Part shown: piece by piece, positions 37,201 to 49,199 of the stretch
Numbering within the stretch: position 1 is the first letter of the stretch
How the letters are laid out: every line of letters starts with the position of its first letter
NCBI RefSeq assembly: GCF_010389155.1
Contig: NC_057761.1
Span: forward strand, 47,664,213 to 47,728,212
Direction of reading: 5' to 3'
Length of the DNA: 64,000 bases
Origin: Erigeron canadensis
Lineage: Eukaryota > Streptophyta > Magnoliopsida > Asterales > Asteraceae
Translations under genes and position numbers: made by a program
Notes under the pieces: model-generated
The model's database searches: none
Seen by the model: only the letters and a program-made list of their open reading frames with translations
Told to the model about the DNA's origin: nothing

Positions 37201-38701
37201 TTTATTGCAAAATTGTTATTTAGAAGTTTATCTGGTTCTTCCCAAACCTTATTACCAACATTTTGGAACTTTAAAAACCGATTTCTAAAAGCATGTTAGT
37301 GATTTCACAAAAAATGAAATTGCTACTTATGGTATTCGACATGAAAAGGAGAGATATCGTTAAAAAAACATAAATATAGAAAACAAAAACAAAAATCACC
37401 CCGAGTAGAAATTGGGTGGGGAATGGTTTATTGCTAGTGTGGTGAGGAGTGGTTGGTGATGCAAGTCTTCAAAAATATACTTGAATGTATGTGAGATGTG
37501 AGCCTCTTTAAAGGGTAAGAGGTGAAAAAGATATTTTTATGTCAGTAAAAACCTTTTTCACTGATTTTTTATAATTGTTATCTTACACCCCATATGTTTC
37601 AAACAAAACTAGAACAACTAGATCAAGAGTATTTAAGTAATCAAATTTCATAAACTAGTTTTAGTATCAACTTTTAAAAGCATCAACTTCATTGGAACAT
37701 GATATTACATAGGTATATCAATATCAAAATTTACCAATACAAGACCATTATGGTAGTACGTTATTGCTAAATAAGAATGTGTATAATATAATTTTTATTC
37801 TCATTGTATACATTTCTGATATTTTATCATTATTATATGAACATATGTACTAAAAAATATATATATTCTCAAAATTGACCTATTATCACTTTTCGAATAA
37901 AATTTTATAATCACCAGGCTATTGATTTACAAATAATATATAATAATATCCTTTGGATATAGATATAGATATCAAGTGTTCAATCGTCATGTCTTGTATG
38001 GCTGAATGTATTTTCTTATTTTAGATAGTTACTAAGAACAGTCTCTTTACTCCGTCATGATATGGATAAGGTCGTCTCATTTTAACTTTTTTTATACACC
38101 ATCAAGGGACTCAAAATGACATTGGTTGGTTAAATACTTTTACAAATTATACATCCAACCACTTATTACACCTAACTTTTAATGACTAAAAAAAGAGGTC
38201 CTAGGGTTTTCCATTTTTTATAACTAAATTGTTATAAACCAATTTACCTTTTTTATTTACTTATTGTTTATAAAACATTAATTTGAAATAGTTATAATAT
38301 TTTTAATGAACTTAATTTATATTATATAAATTTAACTCTTAAATAACTACACTATCTTTTAGATGAAGTATTTTAACTTAATAACCACACTGTTATAACC
38401 TGTCATCTATTACCATCATTATCGTGTACACCTTTGCATTACACGACACTAGTTATTAAATAATAATAATAGTACTTCCAGAAGTAGAATGGCCCACCAC
38501 CCACTGACCCTTAGCTTATTTGAATAGTCGTAAAAACAAACAAGCAAACAAACATCACCAGCAGTTGTTAATCAGTTATTTTCACCTCCCATTTCTTCTC
38601 CACTAATTCACCAACCACCTCCCACCACCACCAACCCCCACCAAATAATTAGGGTTTCATTTCCCCCCCCCAAATTATAATATTCCAATCAACACATAAT
38701 T
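34248..38701. other. AT-rich intergenic stretch upstream of SPL7
   Basis: About 4.4 kb of AT-rich sequence. It contains one Helitron 3' end (37152-37181). Short open frames such as 36008-36301 show no family. The last 200 bases are C- and A-rich (CCACCACC, CCCCCCCC) and probably contain the SPL7 promoter and leader. No TATA box stands out. Confidence 0.5.
35458..37181 (+). mobile_element. Helitron-type element, 3' end clear, 5' end tentative
   Basis: The 3' end has a perfect hairpin CTCGCG-TATTA-CGCGAG, nine spacer bases, CTAG at 37178-37181, then T. A candidate 5' end is A/TCTATACAAACTATACAAG at 35458, similar to the TCTATAC starts of the other copies. If both belong together the element is 1.7 kb with no Rep/helicase coding sequence. 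The 3' end is the firm part. Confidence 0.5.
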
Positions 38702-41700
38702 ATGCATCATACTCCTCCACCGGAATCACAATCACCATCACCACCACCACTGGAATCACAATCCCAACCACCACCACCGCCGCCTCCGCCGTTGAATATG
38801 ATGAACTCAATCGAGGATCCGTCAACTTCAATTTGGGACTGGTCTCAGTTTCTCGATTTCAATTTCGAAGATCAATTACCTTTACCGTCGGAAAACACCG
38901 CTCACTCGCCGGTCATTATTCCTACTTTTCAGGAGGACCTTATTCCAGTTGAAGATGATCATTTTCCGGTAACTGATTATACTAATAACAACGACAACAA
39001 CATTAATAATGATGATGATAATGATATTGATAATAATAATAATAATAGTGTTGGTAGGGTTAGGAAAAGGGATCCGAGAATCGCGTGTTCGAATTTCTTA
39101 GCGGGTCGGATACCTTGTGCTTGTCCTGAACTTGATGCACAGTTAGCTGCAGAGGAAGAGGAACGACAAGCGGTTGCGAAAAAGAAGAAACGAACGGCTA
39201 CGAATGGGTCGGGTTCGAGATGTCAGGTTCCGGGTTGTGAAGTTGATATAAGTGAGCTGAAAGGTTATCATAAAAGACATAGGGTTTGTCTTACATGTGC
39301 TACTGCTTCTTGTGTCTTTCTTGATGGTACTAATAAAAGATATTGCCAACAATGTGGCAAGTAAGTCGATTTTTTTTCCTTTTATTTATTTATTTATTTT
39401 TTAATTCGTATCTATCGTGTAATTCGTTAGCATCTTTTAGTTTAGGGTTTAGGTAATAATGTTAATTGGTACTAGGTGTTTTAGTAAGGTAATTAGTGGA
39501 TGAATAAGGAAATGAAAACGTAGTTTTTGTTTTTCTTGTTGGTAGACAAGAAAAATTTAATCTTGTGTCTGATTTTAGTTTTGTTAATCGATTTGTTAAT
39601 TCGGATTTACTGTAGATCGAAGGGATTTGTCTACTACAGGTTAGGCGGTGTGGAGTGCACACATATAGGAGCTAACCTCAATAGCATTCATGGTAGTTAT
39701 TTGGCAATGATTTTTCCCACCAAAACAAACGGGTTCCACCCCTTTCTGCCAACCAACAGTTTTATTACCCAATGTTTGTCACTAGTAGATTTTGGTCTCA
39801 CATGTATATAATGATATCTGTTTTTTGCTTTTGTTTTCGTTTCCAATAAATATGAATGTCATTCTGGACTATCCGTATAAGATTTATCTAACCTTAAGTA
39901 ATTATAGGATTGAAATACTGTAGTTTAAAAGTGTTCAGATCTAAGGTTTTACCTTAGTATACCTTTTAAGATTTACTGATCCCTGTTCACTCCCACAAAT
40001 AGTTGTAACATTGAGTTGAGTTTAGTGAAGGAAAGATAAATAATGATCTTAATACTGATCCTCGGTACCATATATTAAAAGGGATTCGTTCTGTACAGTA
40101 TGTTCATATGTTTTCTAAGTTTTGGGAAATAGGGATGCCTTGACTAAGAAGGGTACTGTATAACTATATCAGTGGACGATAATTAGATTCATGAGAGCTA
40201 ACTCATGTAGTGTTAAGGACTTAAGGTATAATAGAAGATTATGGATGGTCGATGGATATATAGTTTTTATACGTCTTCTAAATGAATTTGCCGGTGTGCG
40301 AATACGGGAAGCTTTTTTCTTTGCTGTCTCATTAGAGCTAACTCGACTTTTGGTTTTATTATATGATTGGACACAGCTGAAAATTGATGACAAAAACAGG
40401 TCAATCTATGTAGCATAGTAAGTTGTTGTATGTCAAGGTTCACATCAATGATTAATCTTATCCTCAATACCATGATATATGGGTTCTGTTGTCTAGGATA
40501 CGTAAATACTTTCCTTTAGTTTTGGGAAATAGGGATTTGTTGTTTGAAGTCTGAACAAATATGGTATTGACCAATAATAGAAAGCCTGCAAAGTATATAA
40601 GTCTGTTAATGGACCTGTTATTTAAATATTGCTAATTTTCTTGTTGTTTTCATAGAGCCAATTAAAGTATTAGACATTTATGGGTTAAATAAAGATAGCC
40701 GAGTACCACTGAAAAATGATAAGTACTAACTTCATATAAAGAAAAGAAGCTCCACAATCTTTTTAGCTCTTATAGTTTCATGTTAGGGGGATGCTGAGTG
40801 CGTATTCGTTTGTTTACAGTTAATCAATGACAGACAAAAGTAATGTAAACCTGAACAATTAGGGCTACAATGACGTAAGCTGCACATTGGATAAGTTAAA
40901 GATTAGGCTATGATAATGGCTTTATTTTAGAGTGGATTTCACCAACTGCTGTGTTTAAGCTCATGATGACATACTTGTTAGAGGAAACTTACTCTAACGA
41001 GTAATTTATTCATAGGTTTCTGCAATTGCTTAGCTATGATCTCTTAAACGCTAGTGCCACTTGTGAAAAAAAAATCATTGACTCACTTACATATTTGTGC
41101 AACGGAGATACCAAATTTTTGTAGGATGTTCATACATTAAAATTGAAATCACAGAAAAGAACAAAAGAAGATGGAGACTGATTTGGTATCTCAAAATCTC
41201 ACTTATCTGGCCAAATTTTGGCGCTCATATTAAAGCACCACAAATTTTTAAGTTAATTTCGAGAGCTGATTAATGTATTACAACATGAGCAACAAAGCGC
41301 AAATTTGTAAAATCACATGGATCTATCTAGGTATGTTGCAAAATCTAACACTAGCATTCCATTACATCATAGCATTTTTATTTTGCAATTTTTTAGTGTT
41401 ATATAATAATGCACGTGTCATTAGAATTTCTCTTGATTGTCGGTTCTTTAGAACCGGTATTGAATATGGAAATTAGATTTTTGGTAAATTTTATGCTACA
41501 AGTGAATCATAGAGCAATGAGAGGATAAATTATATCAACTGATTTGCATTTATCTTTCTTATTTTAATATGCTGACAAAGTCACGATGTTGTAGGTTTCA
41601 TGTGCTGTCAGATTTTGATGAGGGTAAACGTAGTTGCAGAAGAAAATTAGAACGCCATAATAACCGACGTAGAAGAAAATCTTCAGAATCCAAAGGATCT

Positions 41701-44700
41701 GGAGTTCAATCAGTAGATTATGATGATGGTTATGATGAAGCTAAAAAAGGTGCCAATAACCTCAACTAATATTTCTTTTTGTCCATGGTGTAACTTGTAA
41801 GATGGTATTCCTTCCTATCTTCAATGAGAGAAACAAACAGTGAAAACTAGTTTTTTTTTTCTTTCTTTTTTGAAATGCAATTATTCATACATTCGTCCCC
41901 AATGGGATTTGGATCAACTACCCCTTGGTTAATGGTGTATCTTGATTACCATTAGGCCAAAGGCCCTTTGGTAAATGTCAAAGGATGAGATCGTGAAAAA
42001 GGAAATTGTAGTTTTGATGATTAAATGTTGGAGTAATTTAATATGCATCCTTTGGGAGTATTTGTAGTTGCATTCTTGAATTGGTTCACCATATGTAGGT
42101 TTCCAATGTTTGAGTTGATTGATGCTTTGCTTCTGATATATGTGATCAGATAAATCAGTTTTTAGATGTTAAGTTTCCATACTAGTTGCAACAAAACTGG
42201 TTATTGAAGGGGTAAAAAAAAGTCTCCAATTTCATGTTTTCATTTGGATTTTATATGGATCATTGTTTTCGATCCCAAAACTAATTTCATGTTTTAGGTA
42301 CCAAATCCACAAGTAGTGAATTAGCAGGAGAGAAGCCATTCTTAGCAACCGAAGGGCATACATCTATACTGAGCTCCATTCATTCCCAAAATATTCAGAG
42401 TGATAGCATTGCATCTTTGGCTGTATCTGGCGAAACTCAAACTGATGAAGAGAAAGAAAAGGGGACAAATTCTCCATCTTTTTGCGATGATAAGAATGGT
42501 TTTTCCTCTATGGTATATGGTTTTATAAACTGTAGGTTTGTCATACCTTTTAGTTGTTTGAATGTTACCACTTACGTGCGCATTCATATAAATTTTATTG
42601 CAGTGCCAAACTGGTCGGATATCATTTAAGCTTTATGATTGGAATCCGGCAGAGTTTCCACGTAGACTCCGACATCAAGTACTATTATTATCACTCCGTA
42701 ATATTTACTAGCATTTGAAGTAGAGGTGGCAAAAATGGGTGGGGCGGGTTTGGTAATGGGTCAACACTGTGTCTGGGTCAAATTCGGTAATTTCTTTGTA
42801 AACGTCTGGGTGGGTTTATCCAAAGCACTTTCTGTCCAACATATTTATTCTTTCTATAGATAGTCCGTGTGCCAAGTATGTTTGCCAAGTTGTATTATTT
42901 CAATAATAATAATCTAATATTTGGAATGAACTTTATTTAAAATGTTTAATGCATTAAAAAAAAGCTGTGCAACCTTCAATCCATTTGAACCATTTGAGCC
43001 GTTCCCCTTTAACACTAGAGATAAATCGGAACTTGAATTAACCCATTCATATGTAAAAGGGTTTGAATTGCCACCTCGGTTATAGAGATTTTAAATAGCT
43101 GTATATCTACCAGGTGAGTGACATGAGTACGTGGTTTACAGATATTTCAGTGGTTGGCCACCATGCCAGTTGAATTGGAAGGATACATTCGTCCTGGATG
43201 TACAATCTTGACTATATTTATCGCAATGCCAAGGTTTATGTGGGTGAAGGTGACGTCTTTTTCTTTGAATTATGGTTTTTTATTTATCAGACTAATGTTA
43301 TATGTCTGTTCGATATTCAAGTTTTACCCTTATAGGCATTTACGCACGTAATACAACTACATAGATATTATCTGAAATAAGGTAAATTCTTGAACAGTTG
43401 AGTGAAGATCCAGTTGTATGTATACATGACCTACTTGCATCACCAAGAAGCTTGCTTTCTGGACGTGATACATTTTTTGTTAATTTAAACAGCATGATCT
43501 TCAGTGTCATGAAAGGTTTGTTCACTTCAATGTCTTCCTATTACATCATAAGTACTATTTTCAATTTGTTTTGTTGACCAAATGGGCACTTCTTCCGTGA
43601 CCTTCAAGGTTAAATTGCAAATTAGTAAGTATATAATATTAATACCTATGTCTAATATGGACTTGTTAGTCTCATTATTGATAAAAAAAAAACTTGTGGA
43701 TTAATTTGTGCCATCTTGAGGATTTAAAACAAGTAATGATGATATGAAAACCTGACTAGTGACTCCATAAATTAGTAATTATCATGCTATCTTATATCTG
43801 CATTGAGAATTATAATATTATGTCTCTAGACTAAACATAAAATGTAACTAGGAAAAAGAGAATGAGATAAAGGAAAGATATAGTTGAAACACAGCTTTTC
43901 TTCTAGTTATCACCAACACTTTGTCATCAGAATATATAACATCTTTATCATATTAGGATGGATATTACTGAATCCATAAATATGCCAACACAATCTTAAA
44001 TATATCATCAAGTACTATTAAAAGAGTGACTGCAATATTGTATCATGCTGTGTTTATGTGCATTAAACGGTTGACGGGCGCAGGTGGAAGGTCCGTGATA
44101 AAAGTTAAAGCAGGGGAGAAGTCTCCAAAGCTTCATTATGTTCAGCCTACGTTCTTTGAAGCCGGCAAACCCATAGAGTTTTTGGCATGTGGAAGTAATT
44201 TGCTTCAGCCAAGACTCAGGTACATTCATTTTGTAATACCCTTGACTGAAAAGATCGATTTTGCCATAATGTGTTTCAAATGAATAGCATACCAATCAAA
44301 TGCTTAGTTTATTTGAGTAATATTTCTATCTTATTATTTACATGTCATCTTTCATTTGGGCACTGAGATATGGAAAACATTGGATCCGAGGATCATCAAG
44401 CTTTTTTACAAAAGCTGTTATTAACGGAAACTTTTAAATTGTATTACTCCATTTTCTCCAATCTGTATTAAATGATGGTTATTCAATTAAATGCAGGTTT
44501 CTAGTATCCTTTGCTGGCCAGTATATGACAAACAATGTGAGTGTTGTACCATCGAGCAAAAAAAATGAGGCCTCGACGAATAGCATCAATCAGCAGTTTC
44601 TGAATATATGTGTTCCCCACACTGAATTGGATGTTTTTGGCCCCGGGTTTATTGAGGTTTGGTTCGTTGTTTTTCTGTATCTATATGCATCAAGATATTG

Positions 44701-46394
44701 GAAGTTCTTTTTGCTACTTGTAGATTTATATAAGCATCTTTCCTGAAATTGTCAAATGTTTGATCTTCTTCAAACTGTCATGAGCTAGTTATGAAGTTTT
44801 AATTAGAAGTGGCAATTTCTACCTTTATATATTAACGTGGTTATTTTTTGTTTGTCTCAAAAAGGTCAAATGAGCTGTAAGTCGTCAACAACCTATTTTT
44901 TAATGCATCCTACCTTCTAGGTCCCTTGTTCGAGATTCTGGCTATTATTTTATCATAGTTAATGGATTAATGACATTTTTTTCCAAAACATAAAACAAAT
45001 TAATTTGCTTTTAACCACTAAGAAAATAACCTGTTTCAGCATAAATCCTTTTTGGTCCATTTTGTCGCATCTAGTTTGGTGATTGTGACATCTTATGGTT
45101 TATAATTGCCCCGGCGTTTCTTTTGAAGGTTGAAAACGAATCCGGTCTGTCCAATTTCGTTCCAATTCTCGTTGCAGACGAAGAAGTATGTTCGGAGATT
45201 AAAAGAATGCAGATGAAATATTATTCAACTTTTCATTCTCGTGATGCAGAGTCTACATCTACAACTAGTTCTTGTGAAGTTGCTGTTAACAAGTTTTCTG
45301 AATTGCTCGTAGATATGGCATGGTTACTCAAACAGCCTATTATAGAAAACACAGAGTGTGATATTATGTCATCACAACTACATAGATTCAATTTGGTAAT
45401 TAATTTTCTGATTGACTATGAGTCGACCACGGTTTTGAAGAGAGTATTACACTGCTTGAAGATGAGAATGATCAAAAGCGGTGGTTTTGATGGGACATTG
45501 CTTCAGGGGACTGTGAATCATGCTACAAAGGTTCTTAATCAGCGTTTGGAGAAAAAAGTAAACCTGGGGTTTCATCCGACAGATAATTTGGCAAAAGACG
45601 ATGATGTAAGCTACAAAGAGCAGCTGCGTCCTTTCATTTCAATCGTTAATCAGGTAAAGGAATCACGTGTTTAATCTTATTTGCACCCAAGAGAATTCCT
45701 TTGCCCCCTTCCTATCTTCCTTAAAAATGAAAGGATATAACTGGGGTGTTTGCAATGCTTTGAAATCGAGTGCCTGATTATTAATTTTTAAAGTTTCAGT
45801 TATCAAGTTAATGGTTGGATAAATGGATTTTTTTCTGATCACCTGATTATTTTGGGGACCAATAATTAACCAGTTTCGTGTCAGCTACAATGAAACTAAT
45901 TGTTTTCTTGTTACTACACATTTCTTAAACATGAACTAAATTAAGATAACGTCTCTTATTATTTCTTACAAAATTGTTTTTTTTACTCATTAATTTTCTG
46001 TTTATTTAGTGGTTAAACTCATAATTAAAGTTTAACAGAGAAAACCTTGTAAATCACTATTTTCAACGGTCTGTTTCACCTGCAGAATCTTTTACTCCTT
46101 CAAACTGAATGTACCATGCTTTAAAACTTGCAGGATATGCAAAAAAGTGAAAAAGTTGCGCTCCTAAATGCCGATTGTGTTATGAGTGTGACACCCTACA
46201 AGGAACAACTGGAGAAACCCTCAAATCGTACATTTACTTATTATAATACCAGTAGATTATTTACCCCCCGTCCTCTCATCTTAACCATTGCTTTGGTTAC
46301 AATATGTTTTGGTATTTGCGCAGTTGTTTTGCACCCTCAAAAGGCTACTGCAATTGCCGTAACTATTCATAGGTGTTTGTTTGATGATAAATAG
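38702..46394 (+). CDS. SPL7: SQUAMOSA promoter-binding-like protein 7, copper-response regulator
   Basis: Ten exons join in frame: 38702-39360, 41595-41749, 42298-42512, 42604-42678, 43142-43249, 43398-43515, 44084-44219, 44497-44656, 45129-45653, 46134-46394, for 803 residues. The N-terminus is Pro-rich, then acidic with an Asn/Asp tract. [17 protein letters not shown] (119-135) is an SPL7 hallmark. The SBP domain (about 174-250) has [28 protein letters not shown] and [14 protein letters not shown]. The first zinc site uses Cys (VCLTC) where other SPLs have His. The long middle ([31 protein letters not shown]) also fits SPL7. A hydrophobic segment lies at about 764-783 near the C-terminus. 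Family knowledge: SPL7 binds GTAC copper-response elements and activates copper uptake and miR398 under low copper. Length agrees with Arabidopsis (about 800). Confidence 0.95.
41858..41975 (-). mobile_element. tRNA-derived SINE in SPL7 intron 2
   Basis: On the minus strand AAAGGGCCTTTGGCCTAATGG has an A-box-like motif. About 45 bases on, GTTGATCCAAATCCC resembles a B box. These are the internal pol III promoter parts of a SINE. Ends are approximate; it tails into a T/A-rich tract at the left. Confidence 0.55.
42723..43077. mobile_element. MITE with GAGGTGGCAA ends in SPL7 intron 4
   Basis: Left GAGGTGGCAA and right TTGCCACCTC are exact 10-base inverted repeats. Next to the left end is ATGGGTGGGGCGGGTT. 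The element nearly fills intron 4 (42679-43141). Related but decayed stretches occur at 18668, 19630, 50253 and 51660. Confidence 0.6.
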
Positions 46395-47799
46395 TCTTTC
46401 ATTTATAAATCTTGTACCCGTTGAAGGGCTAGTTTGTAAATTAACTGTTGTATGCTAGATTAACCATAGAATGAGTTAGCGAAAATATTTTTGCTTGTAT
46501 TCTTTGTTGAAAAGATCTAATTGTTTCTTTGAATTGTAAATAATTGCCTAATTTGCAATTATCATCCCTCGGGAAGTCCTTTTGGCACCATTTTCATATA
46601 GACATTTACTTTGTTTGAACGACACGGAAGGGTTGGCAATTTCGTTCTTTGAGTTATGTTGATGGGTTTGGTCCAAATGGAACTTGGGAAAGTATTCGAC
46701 CTAAACTGAATCAGCAATCCAATACATGATGTTATGCACAACATGAACACGATGTGCATGAAACCTCTAAATGGGAGCAAAGGGCTTTTGGCCTCGCAGT
46801 ATTAGAATGATCGATAAAATTAAGAGTATGTGCGTTTCAATTATTCTTTGAGATGATTCCTGTAAATTATAGTATAAAGCAAACTCAAAATTTGTAGTTT
46901 GGTTACTGGATGCCTGTGTATGGATAAAGCAGGCTCAATATGTGTCAACAAATATATAATATAATCAATGAAAAGTCCTAATAAAGCTCCAGTTCGTGAT
47001 ATAATGGTATATAAACAAAACTTCCAACCACAATCAAAACCACAATATGGATGTTAACTTTGTGATATACTTAACACGATCAGGGCACCCCTTAAAAAGT
47101 CGCTCGGAATATTCCAAATTTTAAATATATAAGAATGAATTAATTTATACCCTTTACAACGATAATTGTGCCTTTATGGTCACATCATCTAACACATCAT
47201 ATCTTTATAAATTTTTAAAAATCCACATTTCATCTTCAATTTTACAAATATCTTTACCCTCCACATAATTTCTATCTCAACACTTACCCATTAGGGCGTT
47301 AGAGCTTTTTTTTTTTTTTTGCCTCACACTATTTTGTTCATCCATTCCCCCACTCACCACTTGCAATTTTATATATATAAAAAAAGAATCTAGCCGTTAA
47401 TTTGCTCCAATAATCGAAAATGTGACGACCCCCACTCTACCCTCTGTGGTAAATTTTCCCTCACTTTTCCTCCCCTCATCGTCCACAGCGGTGTTCCCAC
47501 ACGATGAAGGAGAATCTGGCAACCCCCTTAATCCATTACACAATATCTATATAAACAAATTTTTGTTTATTTTAGACCCGCACTATCACATGAACCAAAG
47601 CAAATCCATGCTTTTATGTAAAACACCTCCTTAAAGCATCTTTGGATGGATACAATCACTCTAGTGGATATTCAAGGGTCTTTGTAAATGGTAACTGTTA
47701 ACCATCTTCAAGTTTGCAAACCAAAAAAAAAAAGAAAAAGGAAAAAGAATATTATTACACATTTAAAAACGGGATACATATAGCATCAGTACGTATCCT

Positions 47800-47975
47800 A
47801 TGATTAGAATTGAGACATGGGAAGGACGTTTCAAAGAATTTCACAAATAAAGTCTCTGCAGGACTCAAACCTGCTTCACAGAATGAGTGAAATTCCTTTT
47901 AATATCTTTTCCATATCTCGAACTCGAAACCTCCAACATGGAAAACCGATGCTCAACCATTGAGCTATAATGAAA
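47800..47975 (-). mobile_element. tRNA-derived SINE
   Basis: On the minus strand TAGCTCAATGGTTGAGC is a clear A box and GGTTTCGAGTTCGAG, about 30 bases later, a B box. The rest is a tRNA-unrelated body containing CAGGTTTGAGTCCTGCAGAG. Ends are estimated. It cannot be a tRNA gene because the clover-leaf fails after the B box. Confidence 0.6.
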
Positions 47976-48173
47976 AGTACTATTTTTTTTATTTAATCTT
48001 ATCTTTTAATTTTAAGACGTTATAACCATATGAATATATTATATCAAACTTTATCTGATGCAGCTTGCTTAGTTTGGTTTGGTTTAGTTGTAAAATAAGA
48101 AATGTATGAGCAGAAGCATACAAATGAGACGTGAATGTCTCAATTAAAAACGAAAATTGACACCAAACAAATG

Positions 48174-48491
48174 GTATGGGAAAAGAATTTGGGTGTGTGT
48201 AACTTGTCTTCGGCTACTACTGTAGGAACGAAACTTTGTTCTTGTTCATTGTATGTAAGTTTGTCTCAAAACTGAACAAATTGTGTAAGAAATCAGCCGG
48301 TACTAACGTGACACCATCAAACATCTGATACGTGGCCCAATGAGAGACCACCACATAAGCATTTAACAGATTATTTACACGATTCATTTAATTTTGAGAC
48401 AAGCTTACATGCAATGAACTAAAACAAAGTTTCTTTCCTACCATAGTAGCTGAAGACAAGTTACATACACACCCAAATTCTTATCCCATGT
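48174..48491. mobile_element. Long foldback element with arms of about 120 bases
   Basis: Left arm 48174-48295 (TATGGGAAAAGAATTTGGGT start) and right arm about 48370-48491 (ends ACCCAAATTCTTATCCCAT) are near-complete inverse copies, sharing AACTTGTCTTC-GCTACTA, CAAAGTTTC/GAAACTTTG and TTGTCTCAAAA blocks. The loop is about 75 bases and includes ATCTGATACGTGGCCCAATG. It could be a MITE or a hairpin RNA precursor. Confidence 0.75.
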
Positions 48492-48639
48492 ACTTTTATT
48501 TGATTTCCAACTCCCAAAAATAAATGGGACTTTTCTTAATTACTATGTGCTTTTTAAGCTCGCAGCAACTACAGCTCCTCATACAAAGAAGAGTGTTATT
48601 ACAAAATAAATGTAATTAGCTGTTTTACTTTGATTATTG

Positions 48640-48822
48640 TAAAAAGTATTAATATGAAACAAATAGTACAAGATGTTGAACCTGTACTAGATTATGATAA
48701 ATTGATACACAAAAATTTACTAATCATAAATATTGATATTGATATACTATGATTTTCATGATGCACGATAATTTTCAGTAAAAAGAAACTGTTTTATTTG
48801 TTTTACTTAAATATTTATTTTA
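48640..48822. mobile_element. Diverged copy of the MITE at 31629-31803
   Basis: It shares the left end (TAAAAAGTATTAA), ACAAGATGTTGAACC, the ATGATTTTCATGATGCACG core, and the right end TGTTTTATTTGTTTTACTT with the other copy. The arms are weaker here through substitutions. Confidence 0.65.
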
Positions 48823-49166
48823 ATTTAATATACTTAGAATCGTTTTAATTACCTTAAATTGACTTCCAAAATAAGACCGCAAAAAAATCCAGCCGGAGTT
48901 TGAACTCCGTTTTGTAAAAAAAAAACCCACAATTTTTCCATTTAAACTTACTTCATGGTCTTCTAAATGACTTTATGTAAGTATTAGGATAATGATAAAA
49001 ATAAAATAAAATAAAAAGAAAGAGTTAAAAAACTAATCCCACAGAAATAGACGGGGGGTGACTTTTGACTAACCCCGCTCATTTCAGCACGACTGTGGCC
49101 GGTTTTTTAGCTACTTTTTGTTTGCTTTGCTTTGCGTTGCCTTTCTTTCTCTCTTTCTTTTGCGTC

Positions 49167-49174
49167 TTTATATA
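49167..49174 (+). promoter_or_regulatory. TATA box of the RING-H2 gene
   Basis: TTTATATACACCACC follows a CT-rich stretch and fits a TATA box. A start about 30 bases later would place the leader exon at about 49200-49394. Confidence 0.55.
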
Positions 49175-49199
49175 CACCACCAGACCACTCTTTTCCATT

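Larger units (their letters stand above)
46395..49166. other. Intergenic between SPL7 and the RING gene, with several small elements
   Basis: No gene is supported. It contains a SINE (47800-47975), a foldback element (48174-48491) and a MITE copy (48640-48822). Sequence around 47090-47640 is transposon-like (GGGCACCCCTTAAAAAG and ACACCTCCTTAAAGCA) but without resolved ends. Confidence 0.5.

Noticed and set aside
46775..46805. GGGCTTTTGGCCTCGCAG resembling a SINE A box
   Set aside because: No B box or body follows; too short to separate from chance.
47090..47640. Possible DNA transposon with CACCCCTTAAAAAG and CACCTCCTTAAAGC
   Set aside because: The two motifs are in direct, not inverted, order and no target duplication was found.
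47935..47975. tRNA-like start TAGCTCAATGG on the minus strand
   Set aside because: Only A and B boxes fit; acceptor stem and anticodon arm do not fold, so it is a SINE and not a tRNA gene.
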